64,000 nt of DNA from Telopea speciosissima (lineage: Eukaryota > Streptophyta > Magnoliopsida > Proteales > Proteaceae), in the NCBI RefSeq assembly GCF_018873765.1, contig NC_057924.1, positions 21,137,542 through 21,201,541 on the forward strand. The letters run 5' to 3'. Of this stretch, positions 36,180 to 46,913 are shown piece after piece. The notes under the pieces are model-generated. The model was not told the origin of the DNA. It saw nothing but the letters and a program-made list of their open reading frames with translations, and ran no database searches. The position numbers and the translations under genes are program-made. The first letter of the stretch is position 1; each line of letters starts with the position of its first letter.

Positions 36180-38507
36180 TCAATCTGTATCATATCCTGA
36201 CGAAGAATCCACTAGAGTAAAGAGAAGATATTGGTCCACCTTGTGCTCAGCATTTGCCATCATGATGCGATGTATCAAGGGGTGTCGCAGGACAGAGTGA
36301 TTTACGTCCCAAGCAGTATAAGTGGTGTTGATGAGAACAACTGGTATAGTGGCAGGGTCCACATGATTTTCTTGGCACATGGTTCTCATGAATACTATCC
36401 ATCTTTCTCGAGATTCGGTATCATCATCTCTATGATCAAAAAGATTGGTAGTGCTGGTACTCATGATGGAGAAGGTGGGGTCATAAGTAATAAGATGGCG
36501 GTTCAGGATTAGGGGTTCAACCAGAGCAGGGTGAATGTGATCAACAGGGCGGTGAAAGAGAATGGTGACATAGAATTGATCTCTGGGTAGGTCTGATAGA
36601 AGACTGATCCAGTGGGGGATTGGGGCAAAGAGTTGGAGGAATCTGGCAAAATGAGAAGGAACTGCAGGACGAATGAACCGGTGGGATTGAGATCTAGAAG
36701 GTAACCGATATGTGGTGGTGGTTTGCCTGAGCTAATGGAGAAGGGCATGGGTGGAGAAACACATAGCAATTTTATGGACAACAAGAAGGTGCCAGAAAAA
36801 TACTATGTATTCTTTACTAAAATTGTAGAAGTAGGTCATGGTAAAAAGGATAAGGTAAGGGTAGTTAGGGTGACAGGCTTGCCAATCATAGAGAAGTCCG
36901 TTTCTAGAAACAAGTACTGCTAACATGTTCTAATAGGTTTGTGTGCTGTAATTGACCATGGCTCTTCCTGAGATATCTGAGTAGATTTTAGGGGGAAGAG
37001 TAGGGAGGAGGGAGATTAGGTCGGGTGGAGGAAGCTGGGAAGGACTTGGGTCTTGGGGTGGCTGAGATGGGCCAGGGTCTGTGGGCCAGAGAGGCATGCA
37101 CAGAATGGGTATAGAAGAGTGGATAGGTGTTTTGGTTTTGGTTCTGGATATGAAGTCTGCCAACACATTTTCTCTGCCTTTGATATGTTTGACCCGGAAG
37201 GACCATTGAGAAAACCATCGAGCCCAACGGAGGAGTTATGGTTCTGGGAGAACCTTCTGCTTGAATTGTAACATTCGCCGGAAAGATGATATATCCATTT
37301 CCACTTGAAAAGTATGACCAATGAGATAGAATTGAAAATTTTCAATGCCACGTCGAACTGCCAATATTTCCTTGAAAGTGGAATGGTAATGTTGCTCGGA
37401 GGGCTTGAATTGGGCACTTTTATAACCACAGACTTGTCTTTTTCCATCAATCTCCTCGAGAAGTACTGTTGCCCATTGTGTATCACTTGCATCAGTCTAA
37501 AGGATACGTAGACCATTGATGGGGATATGAAGAGATGGAAGATGGTCTGTAAGCCTTTTAAGAGCCTGAACAGCTTTGGTATGCACATCAAGCCAAGGAG
37601 GAGGATTCTTCTTGAGGAGTTTGTACAGAGGTCCTGTATATGATGTCTGTTGTGGAATGAATTCAGCCATGTAATTCACAATTCCTAAGAACTGTTGAAG
37701 TTGAGATGTAGTAAAAGGGCCATCTGTGAATTGAAGGAGTGATTTGCCAATGTGAGGCTAAAGTTGGTACTTTCCCTTATGGATAGTAACACCAAGGAAG
37801 TTAATAGTATCGGTGCCAATTTCCATCTTCTTGGGGGAGAGCATAATTCCATGTTGGACTATGAGATCATAAAACTGGGAGAGAAGCTTGTGATGTTCAT
37901 CGGCTGTCTTGGAGAACAATAAGATATCATTAATATAAATGAGAGCCTGCTGCTGGATGGGAGAATAGATCTTCATCATAGCTTTCTGGAATAAAGAAGG
38001 GGCCACTTTGAGACCAAATGGCATGACATTCCAATGGAAGTGAAAACCAGGGATGCAGAATCCTATCTTGGGTCTGTCATCAGGATGAATACCAAGCTGC
38101 CAAAATCCTGCTTTGAGATCAAATTTGCTGAAAATAGTGGCTACTGAGAGCTGTAACATCAAAGCTAGACGAGTTGGTAACGGAAACTTATCATCTGTCA
38201 GAAAAGCATTAAGGGGCTGATAATTGATCACAAGCCGTAGTTTACCACGAATCTACTCTGCTCTTTTATTAACATAAAATGCTTCACATGCCCATGGGGA
38301 TGATGTGGGTTCAATCAATCCTTGGGTTTGTAAGAGGGTAACTTCTTCTTGAGTAAGAGCTAGATGATGCGGATTCATTCTAGAATGGCTGGCTTTAGTA
38401 GGACTGACATCTTCATTTTTCTTGAATGGGAGCTTGATAAAAAATTGAGAATTTTGCCATAGGGGATGATCACAACTTAGCAAGGAACTCAGTGTGAGAA
38501 TCGGCAC
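36180..38507 (-). pseudogene. Endogenous caulimovirid: reverse transcriptase, RNase H and tail
   Basis: Read on the - strand, the reverse transcriptase runs from about 38500 (conserved FSKFDLKAGFWQ, then MPFGLKVAPSLFQ) to the catalytic box near 37935-37915, where the sequence is YINDILLFS. The codon at 37931-37929 is Asn in place of the first of the two catalytic Asp residues. RNase H follows (TDASDTQWA at about 37500, then a VLADFISR-type end). A further Pro-rich and C-terminal segment reaches the last residues at 36180. Stops lie near 38255, 37740, 37500, 37230, 36928 and 36730. The frame differs from that of the zinc-finger/protease part, so a frameshift lies between 38530 and 38480. The lesions make it a relic. 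Confidence 0.88.
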
Positions 38508-38526
38508 AACATTTAGAAATCAATAG

Positions 38527-39504
38527 CTACTTGATATTTGCCAAAGGGATGAGAGAAAAAAGGCTGGGGGTTGTGGTCCATGGAAGAAACTGTTTCTTGT
38601 AGGTAAGACCTTGGGAACTCCATTGGAGATTACGAAACTTAGTGAGGAGATCGAATCCAATTAGGGCATCACGACCTGGGAGGGAGGAACCTAAAACTCT
38701 ATGGCTGACTATCAAAGTGGGAAATATTTTAAACTTGATGGGTTCTTTGGAGATTAAATCTACAGAAATGGTTTTTCCATCTGCCGCAGTAAAATATTGC
38801 TTGTGAGATCTCCAACAGCAAGGGGGTAGAACATGAGGGGCTAGAATAGTCATGGTAGCACCTGTGTCAAAATAACCAATAACTTTGACAGGACGATCCC
38901 ATGCAGACGGGAAGATATACAAAGGGGCCAATGGAAGGGTAATTTTTTGGGTAGATGGGCATAGGGGCAAAGGGGGCTTAGAAAGAGGGTAGACGGGGTC
39001 AAATCCGTCAGACATGGTGGATATGGTGTCAAGGTCAGATTCGAAATCTGAGTTGCAATATTCTAGAGCAAAGAGAAGACCTGAAGAAAATTCATCATCG
39101 ATAGAGTACAAAGACTCTATATCAGCATCTTTATCATCTGCAGCATCAAACTGAGTAAGCATATGCATGAGCTTGGCTTTCTTCTGCTTGTCTGGGCAAT
39201 GTTTTACAAAATGACCTTTCTTGCCACAAGAGAAGCATCTATCAGATGTTTTACCGCGGAATTTCTTTCTTTTGAAATAGCGGTAGCGCTTGCCTTTGCC
39301 TTGATGTCTGGAAGAACCCAAATGCTTATGCTTATGTGGATGAAACTTGTGCTTGGGAAGGCGGGTGAAATGGGATTTCTTTTTGGTTGGACAATGGCAA
39401 GATTGATCCTTGCATTTGATCTTGAGATAGGAGGTATCACAAGTATCCTTCAGCTTTTCTGTGGTTTTCTCCCATGTCTTGAAAAATTGCTGCTGGTTGC
39501 ACAA
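38527..39504 (-). pseudogene. Endogenous caulimovirid: zinc knuckle and protease
   Basis: The - strand ORF of 325 codons has a basic His/Lys-rich stretch, a CCHC zinc knuckle (C90, C93, H98, C103 of the ORF), an acidic linker and a retropepsin-type aspartic protease with its DTG triad at residues 213-215. In the viral polyprotein the knuckle belongs to the end of the capsid region and the protease precedes reverse transcriptase, which follows here in another frame. It is the longest uninterrupted stretch of the locus. The upstream capsid portion is cut off at about 39520, where sequence from another part of the virus begins. Confidence 0.88.
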
Positions 39505-39524
39505 TCTTTGGAGAGCAGTCTAAA

Positions 39525-39695
39525 TTTATTCATTTGATGCCCCAAGGAAACCCAGCGTATCGTGTCCAAAGTTCTACAGGCCACAAATTCTTTGATGTAT
39601 GTGATTGCTCTGACTGTACTCACTCTGACACTGATGAGATACCTTCAAAGGTTACAATATTTTCAGGATTGGGGGTTTAACCAGAGCAGGGTGAA
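39525..39695 (+). pseudogene. Third caulimovirid scrap
   Basis: 39530-39652 repeats, on the + strand, the sequence found at about 33490-33607 after the movement region, with small differences. It is followed by about 35 bases similar to 36503-36540 from the polyprotein tail. These joins of non-adjacent viral segments show further recombination at the right edge of the locus. Confidence 0.7.
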
Positions 39696-39786
39696 TGTGA
39701 TTAGCTAACCCATAATCACAAAAAAACCTGTTAAAAAATCAAATTGGAAAACCAACAAGTATATACTTCCACACTGATTTTGTCAA

Positions 39787-39819
<33 letters not shown>

Positions 39820-39848
39820 AGAAAAAAACCAAACCCAAACAAGACATA

Positions 39849-41510
39849 TCAGTCCATGTCTTCTTCTGGATCTACCTCATAATCTTCATCTGTCCCATGT
39901 TCTTCATCATCATTCTCTTCTTCCAAAACAAACTCTTCATCAACTTCTTCCAATGCTATCTCTTCATCATCTTCTTCCTCCAAAACTAACTCTTCATCAA
40001 CTTCTTCATCATCAGAAGACAACACATAGCAAACCTCAACTGGGCCATCTGGTAGATCGTCTACCACAATTGGATTTTCATACGAATCACCACCATTGAA
40101 AGGTGGAACTGGTGGAGCAGGTGCTAGAACTGGTGGAGCAGGTGCTAGAATTGGTGGAGCAGGTGGATCACCTACAGCTCCTTGAGCTGCCAAGGAAAGT
40201 TCCCGTAGCTGCATCTGCTTCTAAAAACGCCAACGCCTGATTGCTGTAATAAGCACAAGAATAGCAACAATCCTCCTATTGACCCTGACTCGAGGTGGCC
40301 TATTTTCTTTTCTCATTATACGACACCTTATCCTTGCCATTGAAACAGTCAATAAAGACCACAAGAATGATGGTTAAACAAAACCCAATTTACTCTGTTA
40401 CAAAAAGGCAAAAATCATATTTGTTAGTATGGTATGAAAATACAACATACACCCTGTGAATCAAGCCAACAGTCATAGAGTCATGTAATAGACAAATAAC
40501 CAATCCTCAGTCTATAAACCAATAAACTTGTTTACAAATAAATCTACAGTTACTATACATATGCTTCAACTGCCTAAACTCACAAACCCAATAAACCACA
40601 TCTTTTACTGAAAGGGACAGGGTAAGAACTCCAAACATATAAGTAACAAATCCCCAATTACTATCCAACAACTTCAACTGCATAAACTCATAGATAAATT
40701 CCACATCTTCAAATGAAGGAAAAATGGTAAGAAATCGAAACAGATGAACATTCACAGATCACCAAGTTGCTTGAACTGCCTAAACTCACAAACAAATTCC
40801 ACATCTTTTACTGAAGGGGATAGGGTAAGAACTCCAAACATAAAAGTAACAAATCCCCAATTACTATCCAACAGCTTCAACTGCATAAACTCATAGATAA
40901 ATTCCACATCTTCAACTGAAGGGGAAAGGATAAGAACTCGAAGTAAAAAAATTCACAGATCCCCAATTACTCTCCAACTGCTTCAACTGCCCGTACTGTT
41001 ACGCATAGAATACACATATATATAGAAGAGGGATACACACAATAACATATTCTTCTAAAAAAACATTTGTACATCAGATTCAAAACTAGGGTTTTATATA
41101 AAGGAAACCTAGTTTAATCGGACAAATCTAGCTTTTGTAACACAATAACAACTGACATCTATATATCACATGAACAGATGAAGACCGAAAACAGATGAAA
41201 TGATGAATAGATGAATAGATCAACGAATGAACCGAATAAGAACAGTCAATGTGCCTAACAAATATTCAGAGACAAGATTCATACATGTATGAGAAATCAA
41301 TATAATTAAGTGCGTACTGATGCAAAGGACCACAACTACAAATATTCAGAGACAAGATTCATACATGTATGAGAAATCAATATAATTAAGTGTGTATTGA
41401 TGCAAAGGACCACAACTACAGTATTAGGGTTTCGAAGAAGGGATTACCTGTGAACCGTTCAATGTAATAAACCAACCGTATTAGGGTTGCAACTACAGTA
41501 TTAGGGTTTC
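39849..41510 (-). CDS. Unrecognised acidic protein locus with leader intron
   Basis: The ORF 40214-39849 (121 codons from ATG) has a repeated APPV/APPI Pro-rich stretch and a strongly Glu/Asp-rich C-terminal half. A longer version from ATG 40340 adds an Arg-rich head and a hydrophobic stretch (IVAILVLITAI) but has an in-frame TAG at 40223-40221. Upstream on the - strand there is a TATA-like TATATAAA at about 41537-41545, a good donor CAG/GTAATCC at 41447 and a TTTTGTAACAG acceptor ending at 40395. This suggests a 5' leader intron of about 1 kb. The gene seems to have been a real transcription unit; whether the stop kills it or the shorter ORF is used cannot be told. No function is assigned. 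Confidence 0.45.
40564..40990. repeat. Tandem repeat of about 105 bp, four units
   Basis: CTTCAACTGC (or a close variant) recurs at 40564, 40672, 40770, 40875 and 40981. Alternate units are more alike (CCTAAACTCACAAA versus CATAAACTCATAGA), so there is a higher-order period of about 205 bp. The array lies inside the putative leader intron. Confidence 0.85.
41261..41420. repeat. Perfect-period 80-bp tandem duplication
   Basis: 41261-41340 and 41341-41420 are nearly identical, differing at only a couple of bases (AAGTGCGTACTGATG versus AAGTGTGTATTGATG). The duplication is recent. Confidence 0.95.
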
Positions 41511-41820
41511 ACACCAACCGAAACAAAGCAAATGAGTTTATATAGAAGAGAAAGAAGACTGGCGGGAAAGAAGAAGAAAGATTTCCATTTTCCCGCCTTT
41601 GTCATATCATATTTCAGCCAAACAAAGTACTTCGATGCAGATTCAACCAGGTACCTAAACCCTTTTGCTAGAGTTGAAACCCTAAAACCCTTTTTATGAT
41701 AGATGTCATATCTATCAGGCTTTAATTAGGGATTTTTGAGTATAGTAACCGTCGGTTTAGATCGAGTGAAAGAAGATACAATACATCGATTCGCCTTCGC
41801 CTTCGGCAGCGCTTTGTCCC

Positions 41821-42021
41821 TCACCGTCTCTCTGATGCCAATTTATCAAGATCGATGCCAAGGTGGTTAACAGCGCTGAAGTCTATAACATGTGTCGGAA
41901 TTTTCTTCAATCGACCAAAACCCTGATTCACTTTGAACATCGTGATTTGCCGTTTCACCTTCTTCTTCCATTTCTTACTCCGCCTCGTATGAACCTTCCT
42001 ATTATTAACCCTACTCTCCAT
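41821..42021 (-). CDS. Small basic ORF, unrecognised
   Basis: The ATG at 42021 has a good plant context (TACCATGG) and opens 66 codons to a TGA at 41821. The product is Lys/Arg-rich with a nuclear-signal-like KKWKKKVKRQ, then an ordinary-looking stretch ending LASERR. The frame stays open upstream to 42126. It may be a genuine small protein or the first exon of a lost gene. No domain was recognised. Confidence 0.3.
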   Translation of the reverse strand: MESRVNNRKVHTRRSKKWKKKVKRQITMFKVNQGFGRLKKIPTHVIDFSAVNHLGIDLDKLASERR

Positions 42022-42369
42022 GGTACCTCTCATCACTTCTCTTCTCTTTTTAGGGTTTCTATAACGAAAACCTAAACAATTCACTCTTATAACATCGGTG
42101 CTATTGGGTACACTGTTTCTAACCATGATAGGGCTATGGGTTAGTGTCCGGTTTACCCATTCTAACTTGGTCCTGACCAATCCTGATGTAATTGGGGTTC
42201 ATATAACGTAATTCGGTTTACCCATTCTAACTCCATATATATATATATAGATATATTATTTTTATACCAAAAATACCCTTCAACAATATCAATAAATCCA
42301 AAAAAATTGTCCCTCATTCTCTCCCAAAAAATAGCATTCATTGATCTTGAGTAGTTTATATTAAAAAAA

Positions 42370-43120
42370 CATAGAAACGCGTGTATGTACATTGCCATGC
42401 TCTGTACCAATCTTCATTTCCTAAAAAAAATAAATACTTTCCCATTGTTTAAAAATAAAAAAAAATAGAAACGCATGTATGTAAATTGCCATGCTTTGTA
42501 CCAATCTTATCTTCATTTCCTAAGATTTTTCCATTCTTAAAAAAAAAAAAAAAAAAAAAAAGGAGATTATGTACATTGCCATGCTGTACATCTCGCTCTC
42601 CAAAAAACATAGGGTTCATAAATTGAGAAACCCATTGAGAAAATAAAAGACTTTTCCCTTGTTTTTTGGTAAATATATTAAATTATAAAAAAAAAAATAG
42701 AAATGCGTGTATGTAAATTGCCATTCTTTGTACCAATCTTATCTTCATTTCCTAAGATTTTTCCATTCTTAAATAAATTAAAAAAATGAAACGAGTCTAT
42801 GTACATTGCCATGCTGTACAGCTCGCTCTCCAAAAAAAAAAGGGTTCATAAATTGAGAAACCCATTGAGAAAATAAAAGACTTTTCCCTTGTTTTTAGGT
42901 AATTATATTTAAATTATAAAAAAACATTAGAAATGTGTGTATGTAAATTGCCATGCTTTGTACCAATCTTATCTTCATTTCCTAAGACTTTTCCTTTCTT
43001 AAAAAAAAAAGAAAGAAACGAGTCTATGTACATTGCCATGCTGTACATCTCGCTCTCCCAAAAAAATAGGGTTCATAAATTGAGAAAATAAAAGACTTTT
43101 CCCTTGTTTTTAGGTAAGGT
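42370..43120. repeat. Tandem array, units of about 232 bp
   Basis: The phrase GTGTATGTAAATTGCCATGC (or a close form) recurs at about 42473, 42706 and 42938, with a shorter first unit at 42378. Each unit also has CCATGCTGTACATCTCGCTCTCC and GGGTTCATAAATTGAG-type blocks and an A-rich tract. The units end near 43120. Function unknown. Confidence 0.85.
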
Positions 43121-43342
43121 TGGCAAGAGGTTGAAAACAACCTCCTCTTTCATGAGTTGTCTTTTAACTCCATTTTCTTTATTTTCCAAAATTACCCCTT
43201 CCTTTTATTTTTATTCATATTATGTCCTTGTTTTGTCTCAATATCTAGTTTATCCGTAACCTTAAATTATTATTCTCATTACCTTATAAAACCAAATTAA
43301 TTGCTCTCCACACAAATGTGTTTTTACTAGTCATACTATTAT

Positions 43343-43545
43343 ATAAATGCATGAACTCATGCTTCGTGGCTATTTTTTCATGTGACTATTTTATCCTTCT
43401 TTCTTATTTAAATATCATTTTCTCTTCATTATCTCTCCCATCTTTAAGTGCATGAACTCATGCTTCGTGGCTACTTTTTATTTGACTATTTCATCCTTTT
43501 GTCTTATTTAAATACCATCTTCTCTTCATTATCTCTCCCGTCTTT
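43343..43545. repeat. Tandem duplication of about 101 bp
   Basis: GCATGAACTCATGCTTCGTGG starts units near 43349 and 43450, and both are followed by TTCTCTTCATTATCTCTCCC. The two copies differ by a few bases and small indels. Confidence 0.85.
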
Positions 43546-43675
43546 TGTTATTATATTTATCCTAAAAATTGGTACCCTTAAGTTTTTTATATTTTATTTT
43601 TTTTTAATTCTTAAACCGTTTTTTGGTACCCTTTTATTTATTTATTTCCTAAAATACTTTTCACCTGGATCATTA

Positions 43676-43832
43676 TCACCTCCATTTCTGACACCCTCCA
43701 ATTCCCTCCAATCCCTCACATAGTAGCTGAAATGACCACCTACCCACGACCTGAACACACTGCCCAAGGTCGGATAGGGTGGTCATTTCAGCTACTATGT
43801 GAGGGATTGGAGGGAGTCAGAATTGGAGGAGA
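43676..43832. mobile_element. Palindromic MITE, copy 1 (TA-flanked)
   Basis: The 157-bp element is a long inverted repeat: TCACCTCC...CCCTCCAATCCCTCACATAG at the left mirrors CTATGTGAGGGATTGGAGGG at the right. It is flanked by TA on both sides, which suggests a Tc1/mariner-type duplication. A second copy lies at 58592-58760. Confidence 0.85.
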
Positions 43833-43954
43833 TACAAATTCCTCTTCACCCTTCTTTCTTTAAATACCATCTCACACGAGATTTTCTCTTATTTGGTTAC
43901 CAAAAGATTCTCTCTTTTTCTTCGTTAGAATATCATAATCCTTTATAAAAATAT

Positions 43955-45504
43955 GGGTTTTTTTACAATTATCACCCTAAAATCTTTCATATTTTTTATT
44001 ATCCCCTCAAAAACTTTGAAACAACTATTACCCTCCCCTATTGCATAGTAATAACTAACTGGCCCCCACCGTTACAGATCTGTAACGGAGGGGGTTAGTC
44101 GTGAGAGTGTGCCGTTGTGACAAAATTTTTAGGATCAAAATGCCCTTTTTGGGATGGTAATTGTAAAAAACTCCCACCCTATCACCGGCCCTTCTCCTCC
44201 TCCTTCTTCTCCTCCTTCTTCCTCCTCTGCAACCCCAACCGCCCCGATCATTGACGTCATCACCACCTGACGTGTTGATCTAAAGCTTGCTTCCATGGCT
44301 CCACAACAAACAACTGCCGAGAAAAAGACCACCATGTTATTCAATTAGAAATTAAACATGGAAGCATTTACTATAACAATGGGTACTGCCTCAGTCTTTT
44401 ATCTGGTTCCAGAGTTTATTGATAAAAAATTATTCCATTAAGGTTAAATCCATTGTTTAGAAATGTCTGCGAGTCTGGCAGCGTACTCCTGGTACAGTTG
44501 AGGCACAAGGATTAAACAAGGATTACAAAAGGATCTTTACCACTTTCTAACGCGCCAGGGGTGGAGGGAACGGAGAAGAAGCCAACTTGTATTCAAACTC
44601 CATAACTAAATGAAACTCTGACAAACTGAATTCAACACACATTTCGAGAAGCATATATGGACCTGAAACTAAAGAAGAGAAATATCTCTACTGCTATCAC
44701 GCTTGAACAGATCAACCACATTAACAGAAATAAGTCTGGAAAAAGGGAAAAAGGAAGAACTTGAAAATAGATCCCAAGGACTTACGGCCCAGTAATGCCC
44801 ATTCGTAATGTCCCAACCACCTCGATAATGCTTGAACCCATCAAGAATATCCGGTTTGTTCGTCTTCTTCGCTGCCAAAACAAGCGTGTCAGCAGAATTT
44901 CCATTCGCAGGTCCTGGCGCTTCTGCAAACTGCAAAAAACCACTCGTCCATGGTCCTAAATTCTCCTCTCCTACAGCACGAAGGCAAAAAGAAAGCACCA
45001 CACACAGGAAAACAGAAGAGAATTCCTTAGTCATTAAGAAAATGTAAACTCGTGAATTCGCGATCGACACTATTTACATCTTCTAGGATTTTATAATTAA
45101 ACCGAAACTGACAGAATGAGAAAGTAGTAAACATTACTACCACAAAATCTGCAATAAAAATGGAAATTGTGGAAGAGTAATGACTAATGAACAAGCATTC
45201 CCACACATTCAAGAACGGAGAAGAAGAAGGAGAAGAAGGAGGAGGAGGAGGAGAAGGAGAAGGAGAAGGGACGGTGATGGGGTGTGAGTTTTTTACAATT
45301 ACCATCCAAAAAAGGGTATTTTGGTCCTAAAAAATTCATGACAACGGTGCATTCGCACGACTAATCCCCTCTGTTACGGATCTGTAACGGTGGGAGCCAA
45401 TTAGTTATTAGTATGTAACAAGGGAGGGTAACAGTTGTTTCAAAGTTTTGGGAGAGGGTAATAATAAATATGAAAGATTTTGGAGTGGTAATTATAAAAA
45501 ACCC
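43955..45504. mobile_element. Pack-MULE (Mutator-like) with captured exon
   Basis: The 1550-bp element starts GGGTTTTTTTACAATTATCA and ends with the inverted TAATTATAAAAAACCC. A perfect 9-bp target duplication TAAAAATAT lies at 43946-43954 and 45505-45513. The terminal inverted repeats are about 250 bp long and well conserved (shared CCGTTACAGATC and AAACTTTGAAACAACT blocks), and they end in CTCCTT-rich sequence. The interior contains part of a host gene (44786-45034) and no transposase, which is the definition of a Pack-MULE. Confidence 0.93.
44786..45034 (-). pseudogene. Captured first exon of a plant membrane-protein gene
   Basis: On the - strand an ATG at 45034 opens an 83-codon frame with a hydrophobic signal-like stretch (FSSVFLCVVLSFCLRA), then ENLGPWTSGFLQF, a Pro/Gly/Ala segment and KTNKPDILDGFKHYRGGWDI ending HYWA. 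It stops at a good donor, GCC/GTAAGT, at 44786. This matches my recollection of an unnamed family of plant multi-pass membrane proteins in which the RGGWDITN-HYW block is followed by transmembrane helices. The transmembrane exons are absent. The frame has no stop, so the capture is either recent or under some selection. Without the rest of the gene it cannot make the parent protein. Confidence 0.7.
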
Positions 45505-45513
45505 TAAAAATAT

Positions 45514-46876
45514 CATATCATATTTTTCCCTACTCACACGAGATTCTCTCTCTTATTCTCAATTGCAGAAAATCATATTCTTCCTTCATTCTCTCTTCTT
45601 CTCTCACTCACTCTCTAAATTTCCTCCCATGACTCTTTCCTTCTGTAATGCCATCACCACCGCCATGTCTCCATTGCTCCCTCCCCAATCTCTGCAAAAT
45701 GGTACTCTCTCCCTCTTCCCCACCATCTCCAGGACCTTGATTGCAACCATTTCCGGTGACATCCCTTATAGAAAATTATCACCACCACCCCGGCTCCATT
45801 ATCTTTTGACCTATGCAGGTTGGGACTTGGGGTTAGCCTTTAAGTTCACTCCCTGCCCTTTCAGCACTATGAATTAGAACATGCCATTAGACATCAGTGG
45901 AGATTGCAGAACAACGTCATATACTGTTGTCTTTATTTGGAACAGATACTATTACCAAAGTTATGGCAAAGGTGCTTCGAGCTAACGACCTATCCTTTCT
46001 CTTTATTTGATTATGTGTTTAAATCACTAGAATAAGGTCTCACTCAAGCCTTATTATGGAGCTTTGGCTAATCAACCAATGGCGTCCCCGTCTTCTTCCT
46101 CTACCTATCGAATCTCGTCGTGAGCTTCGGTCCAAACCTTCAACAACCGATGGTTTCCCCTTTTCCATCTGAATACAGGTTGTCTACTTCTCTTCTCCAC
46201 CTCAAATCTCATGTACCATCTTTCTCGCTCTCTTTCTCTGCTTCTTCAACGTTGATTTGTGATTTGGGTTTTTTTTTCATCTTTTATTTTTATGCCTTTT
46301 GATTTGGGGTTTTTCTTCTTCTTTTTCAGTGGTTGCTCTATAAATATTTTACCTACACCTATTACTTCAGTGACTCGGTTGACCTTTCCTAGATGGCTCT
46401 CTTAAATTTCATTGTCCTCGTTGTGTGAAGCTTGAACCGGAACAGAGAAGAAGCGAGCAATGAGGACCCACTACAACCAATCGCCACTTCTCCGGCATTG
46501 TATCACTCCGACAAGAAGGTATGTGTTTTAATTTTTTGTGAGCATTTTCCAAATGCTAAGCTTCTTTACTTTCTTAGCTACACCTGAATGTGAATACAAT
46601 CTACATGCGTAGTGTCAGAGAATTTTTTATGTATCATTATTCAAAATCATTCCCACAAGTACTCATCGAATACATTAGTACCCTATTGTTTGATTCCCCA
46701 AAAGCACTGATTAAATACATTAGTATTCATTAATGTTTTTCGTAGGATTACTTCTTTTATATGTAATATGTACAATGTAGCATTTCTTTGAAGTAGCTGT
46801 ATGTACAATGTAGCATTTCTTTGAAGTAGCTGTATGTACAATGTAGCATTTCTTTGAAGTAGCTGTTCATATTTGT

Positions 46877-46913
<37 letters not shown>

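Noticed and set aside
37016..37591. 191-codon - strand ORF overlapping the RNase H region
   Set aside because: It is a shadow of the RNase H frame, which lies in a neighbouring register and has the conserved residues.
39163..39537. 124-codon + strand ORF
   Set aside because: It is antisense to the viral zinc-knuckle/protease ORF, which has clear domains.
40564..43120. Regularly spaced repeats considered as a CRISPR-like array
   Set aside because: Units are contiguous tandem copies without unique spacers, in plant nuclear DNA, and there are no cas genes.
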